From contig NZ_JAHLOQ010000022.1 of the NCBI RefSeq assembly GCF_018917435.1, positions 1 to 50,222 of the forward strand: a stretch of DNA of 50,222 bases, in the 5' to 3' direction. The stretch is from Intestinibacter bartlettii. GTDB lineage: Bacteria > Bacillota > Clostridia > Peptostreptococcales > Peptostreptococcaceae. Of this stretch, positions 1 to 8,871 are shown piece after piece. The translations under genes were made by a program, and so were the position numbers. The notes under the pieces were generated by a model. That model searched no databases and was not told the DNA's origin. It was given only the letters and a program-made list of their open reading frames with translations. Numbering within the stretch: position 1 is the stretch's first letter; every line of letters begins with the position of its first letter.

Positions 1-140
1 ACTGAAAATTAGTATTTTAAACAAAATAAGTAAATTTTTCTATGATTATATATAATTAATAAAGAAAGAAATGCAAAATTTAATATTTTTAAAACTAATG
101 TCAGTTTCTTATAATAAATATAAGGAAAGTAGGTACTATA

Positions 141-1118
141 TTGAAGCAAGAAAAAGTAAAATTAGATGAGATTCTAAAGTTTTTATTCAACAGTTCAGAA
201 AAAGTATTAGTAAAATTACTAAACAGTATGTTTGATGAAAATTTTAATGAAGATGAGGTTAGTATAACTATTACTAACAGCGAGTTTGTTGAAGATACAT
301 TGGAGATTCTTAGAGGGGATATGTTCTTTAAAATTTTTGATAAGTCAAATAAAGACTTTGAAAAGCATAAAATGAACTATCACTTGGAATTTCAAACGAA
401 AAATGACAACACCATGATAATTCGTATGTTTGAGTATGGATTTAGAAAAGGAAAGGAAAATGCTGATTATGGTGGGGATAATATAAAAAGATTGTATTTT
501 CCAAAGCAGAAGGTGATTTTCTTTGAGGAAAATAAAAATATTGAAGATAGCTTAAAATTAATGATAGTTTTTGGAGATGAAAAAGAGTTTCTTTATGAAG
601 TTGATGTTATGAAATACTGGGAATACAATGACAGAGACCTTATTGAAAAAAAGATGTATCCATTGATTCCGCTACAACTATTTAACTTGAGAAAGAAATT
701 AAATTATGCGAAAAAGAAAAATGATATAAATAAAATTAAAGAGCTATCCATAGTAGCTAGAAATCTAGCTGAAAAATTAGCTATTGAGTCAAAGGAGTTA
801 TTTGACCAAGATGAAATCCTCGGTGAAGATTTTCACAGTATGCTTTTAGCAATTCAAAATTTAATTGAATATCTAAATAGAAATTATATAGATGATGAAA
901 ACTTAGAAAAAGAGGTGAATATTATGACTAAAAGTTTATATGATCCAGAAGTTGAAAAAAAGGGAATTGAAAAAGGCATAGAACAAGGTATTGAGAAAAA
1001 TCAAGTAGAGATAGTATTAAATATGTTAGGTGAAGGCCTTGATGAAGCAACGATTTCAAGATTTACTAAAATTGATATAGAAAGGGTTAGAGAAATAATA
1101 AAAAAGCACCTTAATTAA
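141..1118 (+). CDS. Rpn family recombination-promoting nuclease / PD-(D/E)XK putative transposase
   Basis: Family members are DNA endonucleases linked to recombination and common in clostridial genomes. The 325-residue protein has the nuclease-like core near residues 55-100: RGD with Asp60, then HLEFQ with Glu83 and Gln85, then an IRMFEYG helix. The C-terminus carries the typical GIEKGIEQGIEK heptad-like repeat and a short helix-turn-helix-like tail. The start is TTG, preceded by AAGGAAAG about 11 bases upstream; a TATAAT-like box lies at 110-115. It is transcribed alone and converges on the ATP-grasp gene across a shared hairpin terminator. The family is confident; activity is inferred from the motif only. 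Confidence 0.85.
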   Translation: MKQEKVKLDEILKFLFNSSEKVLVKLLNSMFDENFNEDEVSITITNSEFVEDTLEILRGDMFFKIFDKSNKDFEKHKMNYHLEFQTKNDNTMIIRMFEYGFRKGKENADYGGDNIKRLYFPKQKVIFFEENKNIEDSLKLMIVFGDEKEFLYEVDVMKYWEYNDRDLIEKKMYPLIPLQLFNLRKKLNYAKKKNDINKIKELSIVARNLAEKLAIESKELFDQDEILGEDFHSMLLAIQNLIEYLNRNYIDDENLEKEVNIMTKSLYDPEVEKKGIEKGIEQGIEKNQVEIVLNMLGEGLDEATISRFTKIDIERVREIIKKHLN

Positions 1119-1131
1119 TAAATAAAACTAA

Positions 1132-1169
1132 AATGGATAGATACATTAAAATTAATATATCTATCCATT
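1132..1169. terminator. Bidirectional intrinsic terminator
   Basis: A perfect 12-bp stem (AATGGATAGATA pairing with 1158-1169) with a 14-base A+T loop lies between two convergent genes. It is flanked by A-rich sequence on the left and TTCTTTATATT on the right, so it can serve both strands. Confidence 0.75.
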
Positions 1170-1195
1170 CTTTATATTAAATAATCACTTATATA

Positions 1196-2023
1196 CTAAA
1201 TTTCATCTAATACTTTTTGTATAGATGACTTTAATGTTGTAACAAATTTATCTCGTAGCTGTGGTGAAATATCCAAAAGTGATAGATAAGGATTTAAGTC
1301 TTCCAACTCTACTAATAAAAGCTCACCATTTTCATCTCTACAAGCATCGACTCTTTGTATTCCATGATCTATATTGTTCCATTCAATAAAACTTTTTGCA
1401 AAATCTAAATCCTCTTTAGTTGGGGTATATTCTTTAAGTTCCCATCTTCTTGATTTATCAGGTGCATAAAGAGCATATTGGAATTCTTTATCTATAAAGT
1501 AAAAAGATACTTCATACTCAAAGTTTATAAATGGTTGAATTAAAGTATTTCTATCAGCTGCATCAACAGTTTTAAAAACTTCATCTTTAGATAAAAATTC
1601 TAAACCGATAGAATCAGCACCATCTTTAGGTTTTACAACATAAGTTTCAGTTTTTGGAAGTTTGTTGAAATCATCTAAATTATCAATAGTTTTTATAATA
1701 GCAAAGTCTTTTTTCGTCAATTCTAATAAATAATCTTTGCCATTCATATCACCCTTTCCATCAAAAGAGTTATATGTTTTTAAGTTCTTAGATACTATAT
1801 TTTTGCGGAATAGATTATATTCCTCTTTAAAATTAGCTATTGGGCCTGCATTTCTAAATATAGTTAAATCAAACTCTTCATTAAAATTATTCATATCCTT
1901 AGGATTACAAATAACTAAATTAAAATCTTTTCTTAATTCCCCAGTAAGAAATAAATCTTCTTCATAATAAAGCCTTCCCTTAGCCTCATAGTATAAATCT
2001 GTAACAAATAATATTTTCTTCAT
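1196..2023 (-). CDS. ATP-grasp domain protein (glutathione-synthetase-like ligase)
   Basis: Likely a cytosolic ATP-dependent carboxylate-amine ligase; the substrate is not recognisable. The 275-residue protein has an N-terminal pre-ATP-grasp region, then the ATP-binding lysine motif VVKPKDGADSIG (about residues 129-140), a QPFINFEYEVSFYF strand, and a C-terminal metal-binding segment VELEDLNPYLSL. This matches the RimK/glutathione synthetase type of ATP-grasp fold. It lies 150 bp downstream of nrdF on the same strand but has its own A+T-rich upstream region, so co-transcription is uncertain. The ribosome binding site is AGGAG. No partner gene suggests a pathway. Confidence 0.8.
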   Translation of the reverse strand: MKKILFVTDLYYEAKGRLYYEEDLFLTGELRKDFNLVICNPKDMNNFNEEFDLTIFRNAGPIANFKEEYNLFRKNIVSKNLKTYNSFDGKGDMNGKDYLLELTKKDFAIIKTIDNLDDFNKLPKTETYVVKPKDGADSIGLEFLSKDEVFKTVDAADRNTLIQPFINFEYEVSFYFIDKEFQYALYAPDKSRRWELKEYTPTKEDLDFAKSFIEWNNIDHGIQRVDACRDENGELLLVELEDLNPYLSLLDISPQLRDKFVTTLKSSIQKVLDEI

Positions 2024-2173
2024 TATATTCTCCTAAATAAAAGTATTTTTTCGTGCATTTATAATAAAAATTTTCAATAATATCTAATAATAACATAATT
2101 ATATTTATAAAAAGATAACTATAAAAGTCTTGAAATTTATTTTAATGAAAAATATTAATATATTACAAACAAT

Positions 2174-3157
2174 TTATATATCCCTGTCGAATACAAAGTC
2201 GCTGTCTTGTAGTGATTCGTATACTCCTTTTTGGTATCCGTTGCCTTTTGTTGAGAAGAAGTCATGTGTTTTTGTTTCTGTGCTAAGTCCGTTTAGCACA
2301 ATTGGGTTTACTGGCGAAACTTCAAGTCTGTTGTCGTATCCTAGGTTTTCCATTGCTCTGTTTGCGTTGTATTTTAGGAAATTTATCACTTCATCAGCAA
2401 GCCCTGTTCCTTCGTATATTGTGTTTGTGTAGTTAATTTCGTTTTCCATAAGTCTGTCGAACACGTCCATTACTTTTGATTTGTACTCTTCTTGTTCTTC
2501 TTTTGAAAAATCGTCGAATATCTCTTGTGCAAGGAGTCCGATGTATTTCCCATGAAGTGATTCGTCTCTAAGTATTAGCGAGATTATCTCTCCACTTGCT
2601 ATCATTTTGCCTTGTCCTGCTAAGAACAATGGGTAGAAAAATCCTGAGTAAAATAAAAAGCTTTCTAAAAATACTGATGTGGCCATCGACATATATAGAC
2701 CGTATTTGTCATCTGTATTTTCGTATTGCGCCAAAACTATGTCTGCTTTTTTCTGTAAAGTCGGCTCGCTTTCTATCCATTCAAATATCTCATCTATTTC
2801 CGGCACTGTTAATAATGTTGTGAATATTGATGAATAGCTCTTTGCATGGATTTCTTCCATAGTTCCCATAAACGAAAGTACGGCTTTTCGTTGAAGGTTA
2901 TCTGTCAAACTCATCATCGATGGTATTCCATTGTTGGCTTGTTTTGTGTCTAAAAGTGTCAATCCACCTAACACTCTTTTATAAAGATTTCTCTCTTCTG
3001 GCAAAAGTTCGCTCCATACTTTTACATCTTTTGAAACTGAGATTTCCTCTGGTAGCCAAAATTGTTTTACGTTTTGATCCCAAAATGCCTGAGTGAAGTC
3101 GTCGTCTTCAACATTCCAGTTGACCGCTTTGTGTATATTATTTAATTTAAATGTCAT
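2174..3157 (-). CDS. nrdF: Class Ib ribonucleoside-diphosphate reductase, beta (radical) subunit
   Basis: This is the small subunit of aerobic-type class I ribonucleotide reductase. It holds the dimetal centre and tyrosyl radical used by NrdE to make deoxyribonucleotides. At 327 residues it has the full family length. All six metal ligands are visible: Asp70 (LTLLDTKQ), Glu101 and His104 (EEIHAKSY), Glu165 (FLESFLFYSG), Glu199 and His202 (RDESLHGKY). The radical tyrosine is Tyr108. It lies 138 bp downstream of nrdE and is presumably in its operon. The ribosome binding site is AGAGGTGAT. No nrdI or nrdH gene, usual partners for class Ib cofactor assembly and reduction, is visible nearby. Confidence 0.95.
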   Translation of the reverse strand: MTFKLNNIHKAVNWNVEDDDFTQAFWDQNVKQFWLPEEISVSKDVKVWSELLPEERNLYKRVLGGLTLLDTKQANNGIPSMMSLTDNLQRKAVLSFMGTMEEIHAKSYSSIFTTLLTVPEIDEIFEWIESEPTLQKKADIVLAQYENTDDKYGLYMSMATSVFLESFLFYSGFFYPLFLAGQGKMIASGEIISLILRDESLHGKYIGLLAQEIFDDFSKEEQEEYKSKVMDVFDRLMENEINYTNTIYEGTGLADEVINFLKYNANRAMENLGYDNRLEVSPVNPIVLNGLSTETKTHDFFSTKGNGYQKGVYESLQDSDFVFDRDI

Positions 3158-3295
3158 GTTATCACCTCTTTATGTTGAACACGCAAGTTGTCCATTGTTT
3201 CATGTGGCATATTAGCCTTGTATTATTTTTCTGTATACTATCATAAATACTTTGTCTTCTATATTAAACTAAGCATATTGCCATCTATATCTTGT

Positions 3296-5392
3296 CTATA
3301 CTGAACATACTAGGCATTCATTTTTTCTCTCCATCTTTGTTCTTGTATAATAAAGGCTCTTTAGTCCTTTTTTATGTGCGTAAATGTAGTATCTTGCAAT
3401 ATCCCTTGTTGTTTTGTCGTCTGTTACAAATAGTGTTGTCGAAATTCCTTGGTCGATATGTCCTTGAATTATCGCCACCATATCGATAAGGTCTAACATG
3501 TCTATTCTGTATGCTGATTGGTAATAAAGCATATTTTCATTAGTTAAAAACGGCATTGGGTAAATTGTTGTTGAATCTCCATAAGTTCTAACTTCAATTT
3601 GCTCAGTTATCGGCATAACGCTCGAAGTTGAATTTTGAACGTAACTTATACTTTGAGTTGGTGCGATTGCAGTTAAATACGCATTGTATATACCATTTGT
3701 TTTAACTTGTTGTAATAACTCTGTCCAATCTTCTTTTGTCGGAATATTTATTCCTTTAAATAATTTTGATACTTTTTCGTTAGTCGGCAAGAAATCTTTT
3801 GTACAGTATTTTTTAAACAACTCACTTTCTGGCCCTTTTGCATATTCTGATTGCTCAAATCCATTAAATGTTTCACCTTTTTCAATTGCTATATTCATAG
3901 ATGTTTTTATTGCGTAATATCTCATCATTGCGAAAAACACATCGGCAAATTCTTTAGCTTCTTTTGATGTGTAGATTATATCTTCTCTTACTAGATATCC
4001 ATGTAAATTCATCGCTCCTAGCCCGATTGAATGTGATGAGTCATTTCCTTTTTTTATAGTAGGTACTTCTTCTATGTTTGTATTGTCAGAAACATATGTC
4101 AAGGCCCTAATCGCTACATCTATTGTCTTTTCAATGTCTTTATTGTCCATAACGTTGGCGATATTTAAAGAACCTAAATTACAACTTATATCTTGTCCCC
4201 AATCGCTAACTTGACCATAACCTTTTATATCCGATGGTGTTTGGTATTGGAAAATCTCACAGCACAAGTTCGACATTTTTATCATCCCGACGTCTTTTAG
4301 CGTATGTTGTTCATTTGCGCTGTCGATAAACACAACGTATGGATATCCTGATTCTTGTTGGGTTTGTGCAATCCTAGTAAGCAACTCCCTTGGATTAATT
4401 TCCTTTTTCTCAATTTCATCGTCACTAGCCAATTTATCATACCACTCATCCATTTTGATCTCATCTAGATGAATACCGTATTTTTGATAAACTGAATGTG
4501 GATAAAATGCGTAACATTTTTTATTTTTTTCCGCAAGTTCCATAAATTTATCTGGAATTATCGCCCCGATTGAAAGCGTAGTAAGTCTTATTTTTTCGTC
4601 GGCATTTATTTTTTTACTATCTAAAAGTGTTTCAAAATCAGGATGAAGTACGTTTAAGTAAACTGCCCCAGCACCTTGTCTCGCTCCCATTTGGTTAAAA
4701 TAACTGAATGATTGCTCTAGTAATTTTGCAACGCCCATAACCCCACCGGCTGCTCCTTTGATTCCTTTAATCGCTTCACCTGCTGCTCTAATTCTAGTCA
4801 AATTAAGCGCAATCCCTCCGCCAATTTTAGATAAATGATTCGCAGATGAAACAGCATAAGATATACCTTCACAGCTGTCTTCAATATTAACTAAAAAGCA
4901 AGATACCATCTTTCCAGCCCTTGCCCTTCCTGCATTAAGGAAAGTCGGTGTGGCTGGTTGAAACTCTTGATTTATAAGCTTCTCTGCAATATCTTTAGCA
5001 AGCTTAGGGTCCCCATTTCCAAGCGTCAACGCAACAATTAGCACCTTGTCCTCGTAATTTTCTAATATTTCCTCACCATCATTACTCTTAAGCGCATAAT
5101 TTTGATAAAACTTGCTCGCACTCATATAAGACTGGAATTTAAAATTTTTCGATCTTATAAAATTGTATATATCCTCAATCACGCACTCGTCATACATATC
5201 CAAAATGTCCTTTGAGTAGTAATCATTTTTCGCTAAATAATTCAATCTATCATTCAAATTGTCGAATTTCTTCATCTTCGGCTCTATGTAATCTTCTAAA
5301 TATGATTTTAGAGCTTCTTTATCTTTATCAAGCTGATATTTCCCATTCTCATCCCTGATTATAACTTGGTTATTTAACTCTATATAATTCAT
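3296..5392 (-). CDS. nrdE: Class Ib ribonucleoside-diphosphate reductase, alpha (catalytic) subunit
   Basis: This is the catalytic subunit that reduces ribonucleoside diphosphates. At 698 residues it is the usual NrdE length and lacks an ATP-cone domain. The redox cysteine pair is Cys165 (MVSCFLVN) and Cys404 (DISCNLGSLN). The active-site triad N-x-C-x-E is Asn375, Cys377 and Glu379 (SNLCCEI). The extreme C-terminus ends ECLVCSV, the CxxC pair that shuttles electrons from a glutaredoxin- or thioredoxin-like donor. It is the first gene of an nrdE-nrdF unit. Two NrdR boxes lie about 180-230 bp upstream, so repression by NrdR is expected. Confidence 0.95.
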   Translation of the reverse strand: MNYIELNNQVIIRDENGKYQLDKDKEALKSYLEDYIEPKMKKFDNLNDRLNYLAKNDYYSKDILDMYDECVIEDIYNFIRSKNFKFQSYMSASKFYQNYALKSNDGEEILENYEDKVLIVALTLGNGDPKLAKDIAEKLINQEFQPATPTFLNAGRARAGKMVSCFLVNIEDSCEGISYAVSSANHLSKIGGGIALNLTRIRAAGEAIKGIKGAAGGVMGVAKLLEQSFSYFNQMGARQGAGAVYLNVLHPDFETLLDSKKINADEKIRLTTLSIGAIIPDKFMELAEKNKKCYAFYPHSVYQKYGIHLDEIKMDEWYDKLASDDEIEKKEINPRELLTRIAQTQQESGYPYVVFIDSANEQHTLKDVGMIKMSNLCCEIFQYQTPSDIKGYGQVSDWGQDISCNLGSLNIANVMDNKDIEKTIDVAIRALTYVSDNTNIEEVPTIKKGNDSSHSIGLGAMNLHGYLVREDIIYTSKEAKEFADVFFAMMRYYAIKTSMNIAIEKGETFNGFEQSEYAKGPESELFKKYCTKDFLPTNEKVSKLFKGINIPTKEDWTELLQQVKTNGIYNAYLTAIAPTQSISYVQNSTSSVMPITEQIEVRTYGDSTTIYPMPFLTNENMLYYQSAYRIDMLDLIDMVAIIQGHIDQGISTTLFVTDDKTTRDIARYYIYAHKKGLKSLYYTRTKMERKNECLVCSV

Positions 5393-5572
5393 CGAATTTC
5401 TCCTTTATGCCATAGTTTATAATGTCAATTTATAATTTTGCCCACAATAATCTTTTGTGATACATTCACAATTAATTTGAGCTTAAAATCTATATATTTA
5501 TAATGTCCATTTATGATGTATACCCACATAATTTATTTTTTAATTTATTTTTTGTATTTTTGCAAAAATAAA

Positions 5573-5588
5573 ACACTATATATAGTAT
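5573..5588 (-). promoter_or_regulatory. NrdR box 1 upstream of nrdE
   Basis: The 16-mer ACACTATATATAGTAT matches the known NrdR operator consensus (ACACwATATATwGTGT-like). It is a near-palindrome positioned 180 bp before the nrdE start, next to the presumed promoter. Confidence 0.85.
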
Positions 5589-5604
5589 TAATACGTTTTA
5601 ATTA

Positions 5605-5620
5605 TTACTATATATAGTGC
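5605..5620 (-). promoter_or_regulatory. NrdR box 2 upstream of nrdE
   Basis: The 16-mer TTACTATATATAGTGC is a second NrdR-like box. It starts 32 bp from box 1, about three helical turns, which is the spacing typical of paired NrdR boxes. Confidence 0.85.
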
Positions 5621-5685
5621 TAATTTAATTTCACTCTCTATTGATTCGCTTTTTAATTTAACAAAATAACTTATAACAATTTAAA

Positions 5686-5714
5686 GGCTATTGCAGTGTT
5701 TATTTGCAATAGCC
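5686..5714 (-). terminator. Intrinsic terminator of the small gene at 5748-6119
   Basis: A perfect 10-bp stem (GGCTATTGCA with 5705-5714) has a 9-base loop. On the minus strand it is followed by TTTAAATTGTT. Confidence 0.75.
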
Positions 5715-5747
5715 CTGTATATTTATCCTTAATTACCCTAATGTTTT

Positions 5748-6119
5748 CTACATTGCATAGAAGAAATACTTTTTAGCATAATTTAAATATTCATAAATAT
5801 GCTTAAGCGTGTTGTCATCTTGGAATTTTTCATATTCTTTAATTAATTTATCAATCCCATTTTCAAAATAAAATTCATATTCTTGTTTATTGTCTTTCAT
5901 TTCTTTTACTTTAAGCAAAAACTCGTTAATTTTGCTGTAATTTTTAGCTAATAATTCGATATCAATCTCTTTATTCTGCTCTGGGTTTGATAGATATTCT
6001 TCTATCTTAAAACCACTAAAAGTAAATTGATCCATGCTGTATTGTAACGCATATTCCTGTGCATCTTTGTAAGACATATTTTTATAATCGCTATTATTTT
6101 TTATATATGATAAAATCAT
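5748..6119 (-). CDS. Small hypothetical protein
   Basis: I do not recognise this 123-residue protein. It is mostly helical in appearance, acidic/lysine-rich, with no signal peptide or membrane segment and no cysteine motif. It ends with an aromatic patch (YAKKYFFYAM). The ribosome binding site AGGGGGAAAA sits directly before the ATG, and a clear terminator follows, so it looks like a real single-gene unit between the nrd operon and the MATE gene. A cytosolic role is inferred from composition only. Confidence 0.6.
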   Translation of the reverse strand: MILSYIKNNSDYKNMSYKDAQEYALQYSMDQFTFSGFKIEEYLSNPEQNKEIDIELLAKNYSKINEFLLKVKEMKDNKQEYEFYFENGIDKLIKEYEKFQDDNTLKHIYEYLNYAKKYFFYAM

Positions 6120-6183
6120 TTTTCCCCCTAATTTTCCTTTTTATAATTGTAGTTATAATTATATTAATTGTACCATATAAATA

Positions 6184-6215
6184 AGAGGTTGCCTAGAATT
6201 CTTGAGGCAACCTCT
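6184..6215 (-). terminator. Intrinsic terminator of the MATE transporter gene
   Basis: An 11-bp perfect stem (AGAGGTTGCCT with AGGCAACCTCT) has a 10-base loop. It lies 53 bp beyond the MATE stop codon. T-rich sequence follows on either strand, so it may also act on plus-strand readthrough. Confidence 0.75.
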
Positions 6216-6267
6216 TTTTAGTTCAATTTTTATTTTTCATTACTTTTTTCTATATATGTTAGTAATT

Positions 6268-7776
6268 TTATACTAATTCTTTTACCCTATCTTTATTGAT
6301 TTTTCTCATCATAAATACGGCGACGATTAGCGCTACCCCTTCTGCTATTGGGAATGCCCACCATATCATGCTTTCTGCGTTTGATACTTTTGTGAATAGC
6401 CATGCAAGTGGTAGTGCGACTACGATTAATCTAAGTAGTGAGATTATTAGTGAGTGTACGCCGCAGCCTAGTGCTTGGAATATTCCTTGGTAAGCGATGT
6501 TTGCGCCGGCGAATAAATATCCAATTGTGATTATTCTTATAGAAAGTATGCATAATTTTTGTATATCTGGAGATAATGCAAATATACCTGCGACTTGATG
6601 TGCGAAAATTTGTAAAAATATTAGCCCGATGCCCATGATAATTAGTGTGTACATCATGCCGTAACGTATTCCATCTTTTACTCTTTGTTTGTTTCTCATT
6701 CCATAGTTAAACGAAACTATTGGTATGATTGCGTTGTTTAGCCCAAATGCTGCGAAAAATACGAATTGTTGTATTTTATAATAAACTCCGTATGCTGTTA
6801 CTGCTGCTGTCGATACTGAGATAAATATTATGTTTACACCATAAGTCATAAATGACATCAATGCTTGCATTAATATTGCTGGAATTCCAACTATATATAT
6901 GTCTTTGATTATTCTCTTTTTAGGTTTGATATATCTAAGTTGTTTGTCTATATCATTGTTAAATCCATAGTGGAATATCATATCTAAAATTAGTGATACG
7001 AATTGCCCGATTACTGTTGCATAAGCCGCTCCAGCAACACCCATTTGTGGCATTCCGAAGTATCCAAATATCAAAATTGGATCTAAAACTATATTAGTTA
7101 ATGCACCTGCAAGTTGACCAATTGTACATAGTACTGTTTTGCCTGTTGATTGTAGTAATTTTTCATAAATTGTATATAAAATTATACCGAATGATAATGT
7201 ACAACATATACCTAGGTATTTTTTGCCCATTTGTAATATTATTGGGTCTGATGTTTGCGAATTCATATAAACTTGAACACCGAATAATCCAAATAATAAA
7301 AATACTACATATGTGCAAATTCCTATAAATATAGCATTACCTGCGACGTAACTTGCTGTTTCTCTTTTTCCTTCTCCAAGTGTTTTTGAAAGCAAGGCGT
7401 TTATACCGACTCCAGTCCCTACACCGATTGCGACCATAAGCATTTGTATTGGGAATGCTAGAGTAAGTGCGTTCATAGCATAATCGCCCATTCCGACAAT
7501 TTGCGCTGTGTCTGGCATTGCACTTACAAAATAGCTATCTACTATATTGTAAAATGCTTGAACTACCATAGATAAAATCATCGGTAAGCCCATGGCAATC
7601 ATCAATTTAGATATTGGCTCAGTACCCATTTTATTTATTACTTCTTCATCTTCTTGTGCCTTTTCTTTATATGACATTTGTTGCTCTTTATTTAAAATAT
7701 TTTTACTTAGATGAGCTTCTTCTGCCATTATTTTTTCTTTGGCATTATGTGTTGTTTTTTCAACCTTAGTATCCAT
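6268..7776 (-). CDS. MATE family efflux transporter
   Basis: This is a membrane antiporter of the multidrug and toxin extrusion family; the substrate is unknown. The 502-residue protein has a 60-residue charged cytosolic N-terminus, then about 12 hydrophobic segments. The first repeat opens with the typical PISKLMIAMGLPMILSMV segment, followed by NIVDSYFV; the second repeat begins near residue 290. The N-terminal extension is longer than usual. The ribosome binding site is GGGAGGTAAAAAT before the ATG. A terminator-like hairpin with a long T run lies about 65-105 bp upstream of the start codon, either ending the HAD gene transcript or acting as a leader attenuator. Confidence 0.92.
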   Translation of the reverse strand: MDTKVEKTTHNAKEKIMAEEAHLSKNILNKEQQMSYKEKAQEDEEVINKMGTEPISKLMIAMGLPMILSMVVQAFYNIVDSYFVSAMPDTAQIVGMGDYAMNALTLAFPIQMLMVAIGVGTGVGINALLSKTLGEGKRETASYVAGNAIFIGICTYVVFLLFGLFGVQVYMNSQTSDPIILQMGKKYLGICCTLSFGIILYTIYEKLLQSTGKTVLCTIGQLAGALTNIVLDPILIFGYFGMPQMGVAGAAYATVIGQFVSLILDMIFHYGFNNDIDKQLRYIKPKKRIIKDIYIVGIPAILMQALMSFMTYGVNIIFISVSTAAVTAYGVYYKIQQFVFFAAFGLNNAIIPIVSFNYGMRNKQRVKDGIRYGMMYTLIIMGIGLIFLQIFAHQVAGIFALSPDIQKLCILSIRIITIGYLFAGANIAYQGIFQALGCGVHSLIISLLRLIVVALPLAWLFTKVSNAESMIWWAFPIAEGVALIVAVFMMRKINKDRVKELV

Positions 7777-7841
7777 GTATTTTTACCTCCCTCATTTTTC
7801 TTGGAGACTTTTGAGGAAAGCTACCACAACCTTAATCAAAA

Positions 7842-7880
7842 AAAAATGCGCAAACCCATCATCTGGATTTACGCATTTTG
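7842..7880 (-). terminator. Terminator or attenuator in the MATE gene leader
   Basis: Read on the minus strand, an imperfect hairpin (arm CAAAATGCGTAAATCC pairing with GGGTTTGCGCATTTT) is followed directly by a run of about nine T. It is 66 bp from the MATE start and about 190 bp after the HAD stop, so it may end the HAD transcript or attenuate MATE expression. Confidence 0.65.
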
Positions 7881-8068
7881 CTACTCGATTCACTTTTAAT
7901 TTTAGCTCAAATTTTATAAAAAAGTCAAGAAATATATTCCTTATTTTTCCTTTATCTTTGTAGTCTAATACTAAATTTTATAATTCATGATAATCAATAT
8001 TTTCCTATTTATGCTACTGATTTTAAGCTCTATTTATAATTTATATATTCAATAATTTATATAAAATT

Positions 8069-8707
8069 TTATATATCTAAAAGGTCTTTTAAATCATCTA
8101 ATACAGCTACATGTGGGTAAGATTCTAGTTTTTCTCTTGGAGTTGTTCCTGTTGTGACTCCGACGAAATCTACTTTGGCATTTTGTGCTGCCTCGGCATC
8201 TATATAACTGTCACCGATGTAAAGTGGATTTTTGGCATCCATCATATCTATCATTTTGAATAATCCTTCTGGATTTGGTTTGTAATTTTCTACATGTTCT
8301 GTCCCTATTATAAAGTCTATAAGTTCTCGTGAGTTTAAATTTTCAAAAATGTCGTTTATACGTTGTCCCCAACGAGATGAAACTATTCCTACTTTTTTAC
8401 CTCTATTTTTTAATGTTTGTAGGACCTCTTTTGCATGACCTATAAAAACAGTGTTTGGTACTGTTATTTCGTCTGATTTTTCTTTTTGATATTTTTTAAA
8501 TAAAGCTATTCCTTCTTCTGAGTCGTCCCCTGTCAAAATTGTATATGACTTACCTATTGGAATCCCGATTGTGTTTATTATATCTTGTCGACTTGATTTT
8601 TCAAGATTCATTTTTTCAAGCGCATAGGTAAAACTATCGACAACAGGATTTGTCGCATCTGCTAATGTGTAGTCAAAATCAAAAATATAAGCATCGTAAT
8701 TTTTCAT
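8069..8707 (-). CDS. HAD-superfamily phosphatase (phosphoglycolate phosphatase-like)
   Basis: A soluble phosphoric monoester hydrolase of the haloacid dehalogenase superfamily. The 212-residue protein shows all four motifs: motif I DFDYTLAD (nucleophile Asp10, acid/base Asp12), motif II IVSSRWG, motif III lysine in ENYKPNPEG, and motif IV YIGDSYIDAEAA. A helical cap lies between motifs I and II, as in the PGP/beta-phosphoglucomutase group. The substrate cannot be told from sequence. The ribosome binding site is AGGGAGAA. It appears monocistronic. Confidence 0.9.
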   Translation of the reverse strand: MKNYDAYIFDFDYTLADATNPVVDSFTYALEKMNLEKSSRQDIINTIGIPIGKSYTILTGDDSEEGIALFKKYQKEKSDEITVPNTVFIGHAKEVLQTLKNRGKKVGIVSSRWGQRINDIFENLNSRELIDFIIGTEHVENYKPNPEGLFKMIDMMDAKNPLYIGDSYIDAEAAQNAKVDFVGVTTGTTPREKLESYPHVAVLDDLKDLLDI

Positions 8708-8871
8708 ATTCTTCTCCCTATTCTCTACTAATGTTATTTATAAAATTTATCATTTGATAGTATTTAATTAAATTCGCTTTAATATTTGTCTATTTGTATA
8801 ATTTTTAATATACTCTCAGTTATCTAATTTTCAATACTTTTGCATTTATATACTATTTAATATACTTTCAT

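Larger units (their letters stand above)
5393..5747. other. Intergenic region: nrd operator and duplicated leader segment
   Basis: This 355-bp gap holds the two NrdR boxes, the terminator of the small gene to its right, and a long nrdE leader. Within the leader, an imperfect direct repeat of about 33 bp occurs at 5419-5452 and 5499-5532 (both begin TATAATGTC and end CCCACA-AT), 80 bp apart. No further gene is seen. Confidence 0.6.

Noticed and set aside
7842-8068. A metabolite riboswitch before the MATE gene
   Set aside because: Apart from the terminator-like hairpin, no conserved aptamer core (for example guanidine or purine type) could be recognised by eye.
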